NCBI GenBank assembly: GCA_903898215.1
Contig: CAIUEQ010000131.1
Coordinates: 1 to 19,628 of the forward strand
DNA: 19,628 nt
Origin: an uncultured Bacteroidota bacterium
GTDB taxonomy: Bacteria > Bacteroidota > Bacteroidia > UKL13-3
Direction: 5' to 3'
This document shows positions 7,399-14,569 of the stretch, in pieces. Numbering within the stretch: the first letter of the stretch is position 1; each line of letters starts with the position of its first letter. The position numbers and the translations under genes are program-made. The notes below the pieces were generated by a model. The model was not told the DNA's origin. It ran no database searches and saw nothing but the letters and a program-made list of their open reading frames with translations.

Positions 7399-7773
7399 AT
7401 GAAAAACAACAAACACAATACTCAATTTGGAAAACTCGGTGAAGAAATTGCAGAGCATTATCTTTTGAAAAAAGGATACAAGATAAAGGCAAAAAATTAT
7501 CGCTTTGGAAGAGTGGAAATTGATATTATTTGTGAAGTGAATAACGAAATTGTTTTTGTAGAAGTTAAAACCCGAACCAGCGATCAGATGGCATATCCGG
7601 AGCAGGCTGTTGGCAAATCAAAACAAAAAAATATCAGGCTTGCAGCCGAAAATTATCTTGAAGAAAATTCACTTACTGTATCGCACCGATTTGATATTAT
7701 TGCAGTAGTAAAAGGGGAGAAGTTTGAAATCGAACATTTTGAAGATGCATTTTATCCTTTCGATACCTTATGA
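7399..7773 (+). CDS. yraN: YraN/UPF0102 family putative nuclease
   Basis: A 124-residue cytosolic protein of the UPF0102 family, which has a PD-(D/E)XK restriction-endonuclease-like fold; the cellular role is poorly known, with DNA processing or repair suspected. Visible motifs are FGKLGEEIAEHYL (10-22, the conserved G..GE..A helix), NYRFGRVEIDIIC (33-45, catalytic acidic residues E40 and D42) and IVFVEVKTRTS (51-61, the E-x-K pair E55/K57). The full catalytic set is present, so activity is plausible. I chose the ATG at 7399; a TTG at 7387 would add four residues that the family does not normally have. An AGAAGGA sequence lies 15-20 nt upstream. It sits 40 bp after dgkA and 80 bp before amn, on the same strand. 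Confidence 0.9.
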   Translation: MKNNKHNTQFGKLGEEIAEHYLLKKGYKIKAKNYRFGRVEIDIICEVNNEIVFVEVKTRTSDQMAYPEQAVGKSKQKNIRLAAENYLEENSLTVSHRFDIIAVVKGEKFEIEHFEDAFYPFDTL

Positions 7774-7853
7774 AAAAATCATTTAACAAATGGATAAGTA
7801 TTAATAGATATTAAAAAAGAAATGATGTATGTTGTAATTCGTAAATTAAATTA

Positions 7854-8627
7854 ATGAAAACTAAAGAAGAGATAGTGAATGATTGGCTTCCTCGATACAC
7901 AGGAAGACCATTGAAAGAATTTGGTGAATATATTTTGCTCACAAACTTTATAAACTATGTAGAAATTTTTGCTGCAAAATTTGGTGTGGAGGTTGTTGGT
8001 CGTGATAAACCTATGCAAACAGCCACTGCCGAAAATATTACCATTATGAATTTTGGAATGGGAAGTCCAATGGCTGCCACAGCTATGGATTTACTTTCAG
8101 CTATAAAACCTAAAGCTGTTTTATATTTGGGTAAATGCGGAGGGTTAAAAAGAAAAACAAAACTGGGAGATCTTATCTTACCGATTGCAGCAATCAGAGG
8201 AGACGGAACAAGCAATGATTATATTGTTCCTGAAATACCTGCATTGCCATCTTTCAGATTACAGAAAGCTGTTTCAGCTGCAATTGTTAAACATGAGATG
8301 GATTATTGGACTGGAACAGTTTATACCACAAACAGAAGAGTGTGGGAACATGATGAAAAGTTCAAAGAATATTTGCACAATACCCGCGCAATGGGAATTG
8401 ACATGGAAACGGCAACTATTTTTATTGTAGGTTTTGTAAATGAAATTCCAAAAGGTGCTTTGCTTTTAGTAACCGATAATCCAATGATTCCTGAAGGAGT
8501 AAAAACTTCAAACAGTGATAAGAAAGTAACTGATAAATTTGTTAAGCAACATTTAGATATTGGAATTGATTCACTTATTGAATTAAGAGATTCGGGTGAA
8601 TCAGTTAAGCATTTGCGTTTTGAATAG
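7854..8627 (+). CDS. amn: AMP nucleosidase, short form
   Basis: Hydrolyses AMP to adenine and ribose 5-phosphate in the cytoplasm, helping to set the adenylate pool. At 257 residues it is the short Bacteroidota form, lacking the long N-terminal regulatory region of the E. coli enzyme. It has the nucleoside phosphorylase-like fold: MNFGMGSPMAATAMDLL (65-81, phosphate/ribose loop), LYLGKCGGLKRKTKLGD (90-106), RGDGTSNDYI (115-124), GIDMETATIF (181-190, the ME-E ribose-binding motif) and LLVTDNPM (204-211, with the base-protonating Asp208). The ATG at 7854 agrees with family starts (MKTKEEIVNDWLPRYTG). It may belong to the dgkA-yraN operon or be transcribed alone; the 80-bp gap leaves room for a promoter but I see no strong box. 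Its last 23 bases overlap the end of the convergent histidine kinase gene. Confidence 0.93.
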   Translation: MKTKEEIVNDWLPRYTGRPLKEFGEYILLTNFINYVEIFAAKFGVEVVGRDKPMQTATAENITIMNFGMGSPMAATAMDLLSAIKPKAVLYLGKCGGLKRKTKLGDLILPIAAIRGDGTSNDYIVPEIPALPSFRLQKAVSAAIVKHEMDYWTGTVYTTNRRVWEHDEKFKEYLHNTRAMGIDMETATIFIVGFVNEIPKGALLLVTDNPMIPEGVKTSNSDKKVTDKFVKQHLDIGIDSLIELRDSGESVKHLRFE

Positions 8628-10068
8628 CATTTGATTTTGGTAAGGGCAATTCAATAAAAATTGTCGTTCCAATATTTTCACTGCTCTCAAGCCAGATTAT
8701 TCCATTGTGTAGTTCAACAATTCTTTTAACTATCGACATTCCTAAACCTAAAGATTTTTCTCCTTCTGTTCCTTTTCTGCTGGCTTTGGTAAATTTATCG
8801 AATATGATAGATTTCATTGAGTCGGGAACGCCAATTCCATGATCCTGAACTTTGATGATCACACTTGATCTTTCAATTTGTAATTCAAGAGTTACATTTA
8901 TTTTCTCTTTACGGTGACTAAATTTTATTGCGTTTACAAGTAAATTATTTATTACCCTTGAAAATTTACCTTCATTTATTTCTATTAATACATTTGGCAC
9001 ATTTGATACAAATTCGATGTTCAATTCCTTATCGTTTGCCAAAATATTATTTGATTGAATAATTCCAGTTAAGAAACTCACCAGTTCAACAACTTCGGTT
9101 TTTAATTCAAAATCCGGTCTGTCTAACTCCGAAATATCCAATAATCCTGTAATGATATTTAATGCACTTTTACAAGATCTGTCAATGAGTTCAAAATATT
9201 TATCGCTGTTCTTTTTGTCGTTTTTGATTAAATCGGCAAGTCCTAAAATTGCAGTAATCGGATTGCGTAAATCATGGGCAACAATTCCTAAAATATTATC
9301 TTTTGAACGATTGATATTTTCAAGTTTTTTCTCGTTCAATTTTTGTTCAGTAATTTTTCTTGAAAAAATAATATAACCATTTACTCTATTCAGGTCGTCT
9401 TTTAATGGAATGATATCATCAACATAATAATCAGCACCCCAGTTAAATTCAACCTGAGAGTCTATTCCCTTTCTAGCTTTATCAAAATATTCCCATAATA
9501 ATTTTAAGCCAAATTGGTCAGCAACATCATACATGTTTTTGCCAACAAATGATTCGGGTATATAGCCTTTCTTTTTTAAATCAGTTCCACTGGCAATAAT
9601 GATATTAAAATGATCATCTAATAAATATAGATCGGAGTTTGGAATATTTGAAGCAAGATGTCTGTATGTTCTTTCACTCGTTTGAATTTTCTCTTCAAAT
9701 TTTTTCCTAAGAGTAATTACTCTTAATAATTGAACGACATATTGAACTTCATTTTTAATAATAATAGGGCGGTATGAATTTTCCATGTAATAAGATAGCC
9801 CAGTTGTTCCTTCATACGGAAATTCATATTTAACATACTCGCCTTTTAAAGCACGTGTAAATTGATCGGTCCAAAATTCTCTTTTTTTCGAGGGCAATAC
9901 CTCTGAAAAAATAATACCCTTATTAATCCTGATATTATCTGAACGAAAAAATGTGTCAGCTAACTTTGCATTAAACGACATTAACCGAAAATCGGTATCA
10001 AAAATTCCGATCATATCTTCGGAATTATCAATAAAAGTTTGAATGTCGATATTAAGATTAGTTAACAT
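8605..10068 (-). CDS. Cytoplasmic PAS-PAS sensor histidine kinase
   Basis: A 487-residue kinase that should autophosphorylate and pass phosphate to a response regulator. It has no signal peptide or membrane helix, so it senses an internal signal. PAS 1 is about residues 12-118 (FIDNSEDMIGIFDTDFRLMS) and PAS 2 about 132-245 (NIPNSDLYLLDDHFNII, ending FSRKITEQKLNEKKLE, a typical PAS-to-HisKA linker). The HisKA H-box is VAHDLRNPI with phospho-acceptor His265. The HATPase domain has the N-box (INNLLVNAIKFS, N374 to N379), G1 DHGIG (409-413), F-box FDKFTKAS and G2 GLGMSIV (441-447). All catalytic motifs are intact. No response regulator gene is adjacent, so the partner is encoded elsewhere; the 3' end overlaps amn by 23 bp. 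ATG start at 10068. The ligand or cofactor of the PAS domains cannot be read from sequence. Confidence 0.93.
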   Translation of the reverse strand: MLTNLNIDIQTFIDNSEDMIGIFDTDFRLMSFNAKLADTFFRSDNIRINKGIIFSEVLPSKKREFWTDQFTRALKGEYVKYEFPYEGTTGLSYYMENSYRPIIIKNEVQYVVQLLRVITLRKKFEEKIQTSERTYRHLASNIPNSDLYLLDDHFNIIIASGTDLKKKGYIPESFVGKNMYDVADQFGLKLLWEYFDKARKGIDSQVEFNWGADYYVDDIIPLKDDLNRVNGYIIFSRKITEQKLNEKKLENINRSKDNILGIVAHDLRNPITAILGLADLIKNDKKNSDKYFELIDRSCKSALNIITGLLDISELDRPDFELKTEVVELVSFLTGIIQSNNILANDKELNIEFVSNVPNVLIEINEGKFSRVINNLLVNAIKFSHRKEKINVTLELQIERSSVIIKVQDHGIGVPDSMKSIIFDKFTKASRKGTEGEKSLGLGMSIVKRIVELHNGIIWLESSENIGTTIFIELPLPKSNAIQNANA

Positions 10069-10223
10069 TTAATAATTTAAATGGGTTTTATAGGGTATAA
10101 ATAAAAAACGAAGATAAGGGATATATTTACTTTAAAAAATTCTAAATGCCTGTTTTATAATGCAAATGTTAAACTGCATGATAGATTATTCGACTAGTTC
10201 GATTTGTCGTTTTAACGGTAATC

Positions 10224-12680
10224 CTAAAATGGGTCAACATCGGAGAAAATGATCGATCGCTTGAATGATTCGATTTCTAAGACGTTTTCAATTCCCCTTT
10301 TTATAAACTTTTTAATTTCATTTAAGGATGTGGAGTTCCTGTCAATTTTTATGAGCATTTCTTTAATATACATGTTTCTGATCTTTGAAACATGTGGACT
10401 TTCAGGGCCAATGATATTGTCACCAAGTTTGTTTTGTAAATTATTTTTTAAGACGAAAGATGCCTCAGCAGCAGTTTTATAATCATGGTGTTTAACAACT
10501 ATTTTTATCATCCTTGTAAATGGTGGATAGTTGAAATTTTTGCGTTCAACAATTTCGTTGGCATATAAATTTTCGTAACCATGTTGTATAATTTCATTGA
10601 TCACAGGATGATTTGGTGACGAAGTTTGAATGACCACCTTACCTTGCTTTTCTCGTCTGCCTGCACGACCGCTTACTTGAGAGATTAATTGATATGCTCT
10701 TTCGTGCGCTCTGAAATCGGGGAAATAAATTAGTTGGTCGGCATTGATAATTCCAACAATCGAAACTTTTTCAAAATCCAATCCTTTACCAATCATTTGT
10801 GTTCCAACTAAAATATCTGCTTCATGATTTTCAAAACTTTGAATGATCTGTTCGTGTCCATGTTTTGTTTTACTCGAATCTAAATCTAAACGACTTACAC
10901 GAGCATCCGGAAACAATACGGCCAATTCATCTTCAATTTTTTCTGTTCCTATTCCTTTTAAGTTTAAAATATTTGAGCCACATGCTGGACAACTTTTTGG
11001 TAAGTTTTGTGTATGTCCGCAGTAATGGCATTTCAACGAATCAATACTTTTATGATACGTTAAACTGATGTCACAATTCAAGCATTTGGGCACCCAGCGG
11101 CAAACCTGACATTCTAAAACAGGAGCGTAGCCTCTGCGGTTTTGAAATAATATGATCTGTTCATTTAGTGATAAAGCTTTTTCAATTTCATGAAATAATA
11201 CCGAAGTAAAATTTTCTTTCATGGTTTTAACACGAGTTTCTTCGGCAATATTTGCAGTGATGATTTTGGGAAGATCAACTTTATTGAAACGCTCTTTCAT
11301 TTCAATCAAAGCATATTTTTCGGTTTTGCAATTGTAATAACTTTCAAAAGATGGAGTGGCCGACCCTAAAATAGTTTTGCATTTCCATAGATGTGAAAGA
11401 AAAATTGCCGCATCACGTGCATGATAACGTGGAGCAGGATCTTGTTGTTTGTAGCTGGTTTCATGCTCTTCATCAACAATTACCAAACCTAATTTTTGGA
11501 AAGGAAGAAACACTGCCGACCTTGCACCAATTACAATTTTTGCTTCACCTGATTTAATTTTATCCCACAATTCAACACGTTCATTTTGTGAAAATTTTGA
11601 ATGAAACGCCACAGCACTATCACCAAAATATTTTTTGATGCGATGAACAATTTGCGATGTCAGTGCAATTTCCGGTAACAGAAATAATACTTGTTTACCT
11701 TCCTTTAAAATATCTTCAATCAACCTAACATACACATGCGTTTTTCCGCTTGATGTTACACCATGCAATAATGCTACATCCTTTGTTTTGAAAGCAGTTT
11801 GAATATCATCATAAGCTTGTTGTTGAAAATTATTTAAGTCGAAGGTTTCGGTAGGTGTATTATCTTTTTTTAAACGGTCAACCTGAATTTTATATTCTAT
11901 AAAAACTCCATTTTTAATTAAAGTTTTTAAAGAGCTTTCATTGGATTTTGAAAACTCGATGAGGGTGTTTTTTTGAATATGTCCATCACCATTTTTAAGA
12001 TGCAGAAACGCCATCAGCACATCTAATTGTTTTGGTTTCTTTTCTAATGTATCAAATAATTTTCTTAGATTACCCTCAACTGCATAAATTTCTGAAAGCT
12101 TTAAACAAGTTGCTGTTTTTGGCTTGTAGAGCTGTTTCATCTCTTCCGAAATAACAATCACATCTTTAAGATATAAACTTTTTAAAAGTGGAACGATGTT
12201 TTTTATCTGAACAATTTCAGCGATCTCATCTAAACTTAATTCGTTTTGAAGTGTGAGCGCTTCAACAATTAAAAATTCTTTTTCACTTAACTCGAGTGAT
12301 TCAATTTCGCAAGCATGATTTAAGTTTACACGTGTTTTGCTTTCCAGTTTAAAAGGAGCGGGGAGAGCTGCCTGCATCACATCACCAAGCGAGCACATAT
12401 AATATTGTGCCATCCAATCCCAAAATTTTAACAAGGTGGACGATACCAACACATCGTCATCTAAAACCGAGAGAATATATTTTGCTTCATAATTTGCCGG
12501 TGGTTGTGCATGCACATCATGAATAATTGCCGAGTAAATTTTCTTTTTTCCAAACTGAACCACCACACGTTTTCCGGGTTCAACATCATTAACCATTTCT
12601 GTTGGAACGCGATATGAATAAAGCTTTGCAAGCGGCAACGGCAATATAACATGTACAAATGTGGCTAAAGGTTCCTGCAA
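10224..12680 (-). CDS. priA: Primosomal replication-restart helicase PriA
   Basis: A superfamily 2 DNA helicase that recognises stalled forks and recombination intermediates and starts reloading of the replicative helicase. At 818 residues it is full length for a Bacteroidota PriA. The N-terminal 3'-DNA-binding domain begins VILPLPLAKLYSYRVP (11-26). The helicase core shows Walker A GVTSSGKT (307-314), LLPEIALT, motif II DEEH (403-406), LGSATPS (438-444) and QVSGRAGR (668-675). Between the helicase lobes are eight cysteines (524, 527, 533, 536, 551, 554, 564, 567), the paired zinc sites of the family. The start is odd: the frame opens with TTG at 12680 directly after an in-frame TAA, and the next ATG (Met29) would remove the conserved VILPLPL block, so TTG is the only reasonable start. 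It is followed 155 bp later by the histidine kinase on the same strand. Confidence 0.96.
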   Translation of the reverse strand: MQEPLATFVHVILPLPLAKLYSYRVPTEMVNDVEPGKRVVVQFGKKKIYSAIIHDVHAQPPANYEAKYILSVLDDDVLVSSTLLKFWDWMAQYYMCSLGDVMQAALPAPFKLESKTRVNLNHACEIESLELSEKEFLIVEALTLQNELSLDEIAEIVQIKNIVPLLKSLYLKDVIVISEEMKQLYKPKTATCLKLSEIYAVEGNLRKLFDTLEKKPKQLDVLMAFLHLKNGDGHIQKNTLIEFSKSNESSLKTLIKNGVFIEYKIQVDRLKKDNTPTETFDLNNFQQQAYDDIQTAFKTKDVALLHGVTSSGKTHVYVRLIEDILKEGKQVLFLLPEIALTSQIVHRIKKYFGDSAVAFHSKFSQNERVELWDKIKSGEAKIVIGARSAVFLPFQKLGLVIVDEEHETSYKQQDPAPRYHARDAAIFLSHLWKCKTILGSATPSFESYYNCKTEKYALIEMKERFNKVDLPKIITANIAEETRVKTMKENFTSVLFHEIEKALSLNEQIILFQNRRGYAPVLECQVCRWVPKCLNCDISLTYHKSIDSLKCHYCGHTQNLPKSCPACGSNILNLKGIGTEKIEDELAVLFPDARVSRLDLDSSKTKHGHEQIIQSFENHEADILVGTQMIGKGLDFEKVSIVGIINADQLIYFPDFRAHERAYQLISQVSGRAGRREKQGKVVIQTSSPNHPVINEIIQHGYENLYANEIVERKNFNYPPFTRMIKIVVKHHDYKTAAEASFVLKNNLQNKLGDNIIGPESPHVSKIRNMYIKEMLIKIDRNSTSLNEIKKFIKRGIENVLEIESFKRSIIFSDVDPF

Positions 12681-12762
12681 TTATTTTTTATTGATTAAAT
12701 ATTGATGATGATAAATTTTGATATTTAAAGATGGTAAAAATATCAAAAAAAACGGCATTCCA

Positions 12763-13070
12763 CTTTGCGTTCTTAGCGAATTTTTTCTTAGCGTTCATTG
12801 CAGTTAATTTTTTTTAACGCAAAGGCGCAAAGTTTCTCGCAAGGTTCGCAAAGAACATATTGTAAAACAGCCTAGTGTTCCTCGTGAATTTTTTCTTAGT
12901 GTTCTTTGTGGTTAAGAAAACTCACCACAAAGTTCACAAAGGATTGCACAAAGGTCACGAAGAATATATTGTTAAATCCCTAGTGTTCCTCGTGAATTTT
13001 TTCTTAGTGTTCTTTGTGGTTAAGAAAACTCACACAAAGTTCACGAAGGTTTACACAAAGTTCGCAAAGC
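12763..13070. repeat. Three tandem copies of a 108-bp repeat, each with internal inverted symmetry
   Basis: Equivalent points of the three copies (GYGTTC before the GAATTTTTTCTTAG block) lie at 12767, 12875 and 12983, exactly 108 bp apart. Copies 2 (from 12871) and 3 (from 12979) are identical over their first 55 bases; copy 1 is more diverged (GCG for GTG, and so on). Each copy is an imperfect hairpin: in copy 2, GTGTTCTTTGTGG pairs with CCACAAAGTTCAC at 11 of 13 positions, with a perfect 8-bp core at 12904-12911/12925-12932. Further CACAAAGG/TCACGAAG motifs follow in the right half. It lies between the starts of priA and the end of sixA. With flanks it fills the 429-bp gap 12681-13109, where I see no genuine gene. 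Confidence 0.8.
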
Positions 13071-13072
13071 AT

Positions 13073-13095
13073 TTCGACTCCGTTCAACGTGACAA
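13073..13095. repeat. Interspersed repeat with CGACTCCG...GTGACAA core (copy 2)
   Basis: TTCGACTCCGTTCAACGTGA then CAA, related to 6942-6966 with a few substitutions (GTTCAAC for GCTCGAA). It directly follows the 108-bp tandem repeats, as copy 1 directly precedes another repeat family, so these elements tend to abut one another. Confidence 0.55.
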
Positions 13096-13109
13096 CTCAA
13101 AATAAAAAA

Positions 13110-13607
13110 TTATGAAGTTTGATTTTTCGGAAAATCGAATGAAATAAATTTACCCGATTGTTGTGTAACTTGTTTCCAGGTTGGGAAATCAAAATTAATT
13201 TGCACCACACCCGATGTTGGTATATTATCAATAAACTGATTGGTGAGATAACCTACCAATCCGGTAAGCCCGGGATTATGTCCAAACAACATCACCTTAT
13301 TGTTTTTATCATCAAGGTTTCTGATCACTTTTATCAAATCAATAATATCTGCTTGATAAATTTCAGGTTCTGTTACAATATTTTTTTCAGGATAATCAAT
13401 TTCTTTAGCAACTTCTTTGGCAGTTTTTAAAGCACGCGCAGCAGGACTTGAAATAATGAGATCAGGTTTTACTCCATTTTTTTTCAATCGTTTCCCCATT
13501 TCGGGAGCATCTTTTTTTCCACGATCACTTAAAGTTCTGTCGAAATCATTTTCAAAAGCATCTCCGAGATTTGCTTTAGCATGGCGCATGATCAATAGTT
13601 TTTTCAT
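13110..13607 (-). CDS. sixA: SixA-type phosphohistidine phosphatase
   Basis: A 165-residue cytosolic histidine phosphatase (phosphoglycerate mutase-like fold) expected to remove phosphate from phosphohistidine in signalling or phosphotransfer proteins. LIMRHAKAN (5-13) carries the RH nucleophile motif with His9. RTLSDRGKKDA (24-34) and LIISSPAARALKTA (50-63, with the second arginine region) are typical. FGHNPGLTGLVGYL (108-121) holds the second catalytic His110. The length and the short core without a large cap domain fit SixA better than phosphoglycerate mutase. ATG at 13607. It starts 12 bp after the stop of the pRiA4b ORF-3-like gene, so the two are almost surely one transcript. A histidine kinase lies 3 kb away, but nothing shows they work together. 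Confidence 0.9.
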   Translation of the reverse strand: MKKLLIMRHAKANLGDAFENDFDRTLSDRGKKDAPEMGKRLKKNGVKPDLIISSPAARALKTAKEVAKEIDYPEKNIVTEPEIYQADIIDLIKVIRNLDDKNNKVMLFGHNPGLTGLVGYLTNQFIDNIPTSGVVQINFDFPTWKQVTQQSGKFISFDFPKNQTS

Positions 13608-13619
13608 AGGAAAAGATTT

Positions 13620-14204
13620 TTACATTTCTTCTTCGTCACCACCGCTTGCTTCGCCTTGTTCATCGCTCAATCCAAATTCACCATCTTCATCATCCGAAAT
13701 TTCTCCCGGAACCTCATCAGATATATCTAAGTAATTTTTTGTGATCTCGTCAAACTCATTGTCATCAACCAAACCAAAGCGTTTAATTTTATCATATTGC
13801 TTGGGTGCAATTCCAACAGTTTTTGAGCAAACAGGATATTTTACTCCTGCTTTTTCTTTTGCCTCAATTCCTACCAATTCAATATTAAATACCCAAACAT
13901 CAATAAAATCATAAACGTATAAAATTTTTTGATGCGGGTCGACAATGTAAGCGTTGAGTTTTGCTGCTTTCATTATCGGAGTTTTTTCTTCTTCCCCTTC
14001 GCTCATATCTTCAAGCGTGATCTCCTGTCCTTTTTGCCAGCTGTCGTTGCTCATATAGAAAGAAGCCAACTGTTTTGTGTCGAAATTTATGGATTGAAGA
14101 ATTGCCTTATGAAGATCTAAAAATGTTTGTGTTGATTTGATTTCTATTACACGATTCACATCATCGTATTCTTCAAAAGTGATTTTAAACTTATATACTG
14201 CCAT
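13620..14204 (-). CDS. Plasmid pRiA4b ORF-3-like protein with acidic tail
   Basis: A 194-residue cytosolic protein resembling the pRiA4b ORF-3 family (also annotated as IS1096 passenger/TnpR-like), whose function is not established. YKFKITFEEYDDVNRVIEIK (4-23) is the family's opening strand pattern (usually 'LKV.L....WRRI.V...TL..LH'), followed by TFLDLHKAILQSINFD and later YVYDFIDVWVFNIELVGIE (115-133), equivalent to the family's 'Y.YDFGD.W.H.I.LE' block. The last 40 or so residues are strongly acidic (EISDDEDGEFGLS, GGDEEEM), a low-complexity tail. ATG at 14204. It is first in a probable operon with sixA. Despite the family name there is no transposase or IS end nearby, so I do not read it as part of a mobile element. 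Confidence 0.8.
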   Translation of the reverse strand: MAVYKFKITFEEYDDVNRVIEIKSTQTFLDLHKAILQSINFDTKQLASFYMSNDSWQKGQEITLEDMSEGEEEKTPIMKAAKLNAYIVDPHQKILYVYDFIDVWVFNIELVGIEAKEKAGVKYPVCSKTVGIAPKQYDKIKRFGLVDDNEFDEITKNYLDISDEVPGEISDDEDGEFGLSDEQGEASGGDEEEM

Positions 14205-14303
14205 GTTTTAATTGATTCAATTTTACGAAAGCAAATATTACATTTTCTGATGAAAATGCCTACTTCATTTTAATGAAAAAAAATATTTATCCAGAAAAAA
14301 AAT

Positions 14304-14319
14304 CGCTCCGATGGAGTCG
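14304..14319. repeat. Single GC-rich palindrome next to the symmetric element
   Basis: CGCTCCGATGGAGTCG: a CTCC/GGAG stem with a short loop, of the same class as the four palindromes just downstream. It stands outside the symmetric pair, about 34 bp (centre to centre) from the first of them. Between 14205 and 14303 I see only AT-rich leader sequence of the pRiA4b-like gene. Confidence 0.5.
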
Positions 14320-14337
14320 TCTGAACTAATTACAGGT

Positions 14338-14540
14338 CACTCCTGACGGAGTTAAATTATCAATTGTACTTTACATTACAAACAGTATGCTCCTCTGGAG
14401 CTGATTAAGAATCTTTGCTTAATGTCATTGCCCATTAGCACTTGAATTATTATAAAGTGATATTTTACTTTATCAGCTCCAGAGGAGCGAAATATTGGTA
14501 GAAATAATCATGAATGAATATAAAAGCTCCGTTAGGAGCG
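14338..14540. repeat. Symmetric REP-like element: two inverted two-palindrome units
   Basis: Four palindromes lie in mirror order: ACTCCTGACGGAGT (14339-14352), GCTCCTCTGGAGC (14389-14401), GCTCCAGAGGAGC (14476-14488) and GCTCCGTTAGGAGC (14526-14539). Outer-to-inner centre distances are 49.5 bp on the left and 50.5 bp on the right. The inner pair is part of a longer inverted repeat, 14389-14409 against 14468-14488, matching at 20 of 21 positions. Reverse-complementing the right half gives the same order, a CTCCT-A-ACGGAG palindrome then a CTCCTCTGGAG palindrome, with a weakly similar spacer. Between them are two smaller hairpins, ATTAAG/CTTAAT (14404-14423) and ATAAAGT/ACTTTAT (14452-14473). 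The look is that of paired REP sequences (BIME-like) or a small non-autonomous element. No transposase is in the window. Confidence 0.7.
14517..14540 (-). terminator. Intrinsic terminator-like palindrome after the large surface-protein gene
   Basis: On the minus strand GCTCC-TAAC-GGAGC (14539-14526) is followed at once by TTTTATATTC: a GC-rich 5-bp stem with a T-rich tail, 30 bp beyond the stop of the gene at 14570. This palindrome is also the outermost arm of the symmetric repeat, so the repeat may have been taken up as a terminator. The stem is short, so strength is uncertain. Confidence 0.45.
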
Positions 14541-14569
14541 ACATGTTTTTTGTCTGTCAAACAATACAT

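Noticed and set aside
12763..13095. Replication origin or plasmid iterons suggested by tandem repeats near priA
   Set aside because: No DnaA-box cluster (TTATCCACA), dnaA or rep gene; PriA acts at forks and is not an origin marker.
12875..13105. Open frame of 76 codons on the plus strand
   Set aside because: It is the translation of the 108-bp tandem repeat: the same hydrophobic string, FLVNFFLVFFVVKKTH, appears twice, once per copy. No promoter or family resemblance.
13620..14204. Insertion-sequence passenger gene, from the IS1096/TnpR-like family name
   Set aside because: There is no transposase and I see no terminal inverted repeats bounding the gene; the family is widespread on chromosomes outside IS elements.
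8605..14204. A two-component pathway joining the histidine kinase with the SixA phosphatase
   Set aside because: They are 3 kb apart with priA between, and no response regulator or phosphotransfer protein is encoded here; shared strand alone is not enough.
14304..14540. CRISPR array suggested by regularly placed GC-rich repeats
   Set aside because: The repeats are only 13-16 bp, spaced unevenly (34, 50, 87 and 50 bp), occur in both orientations, and no cas gene is near.
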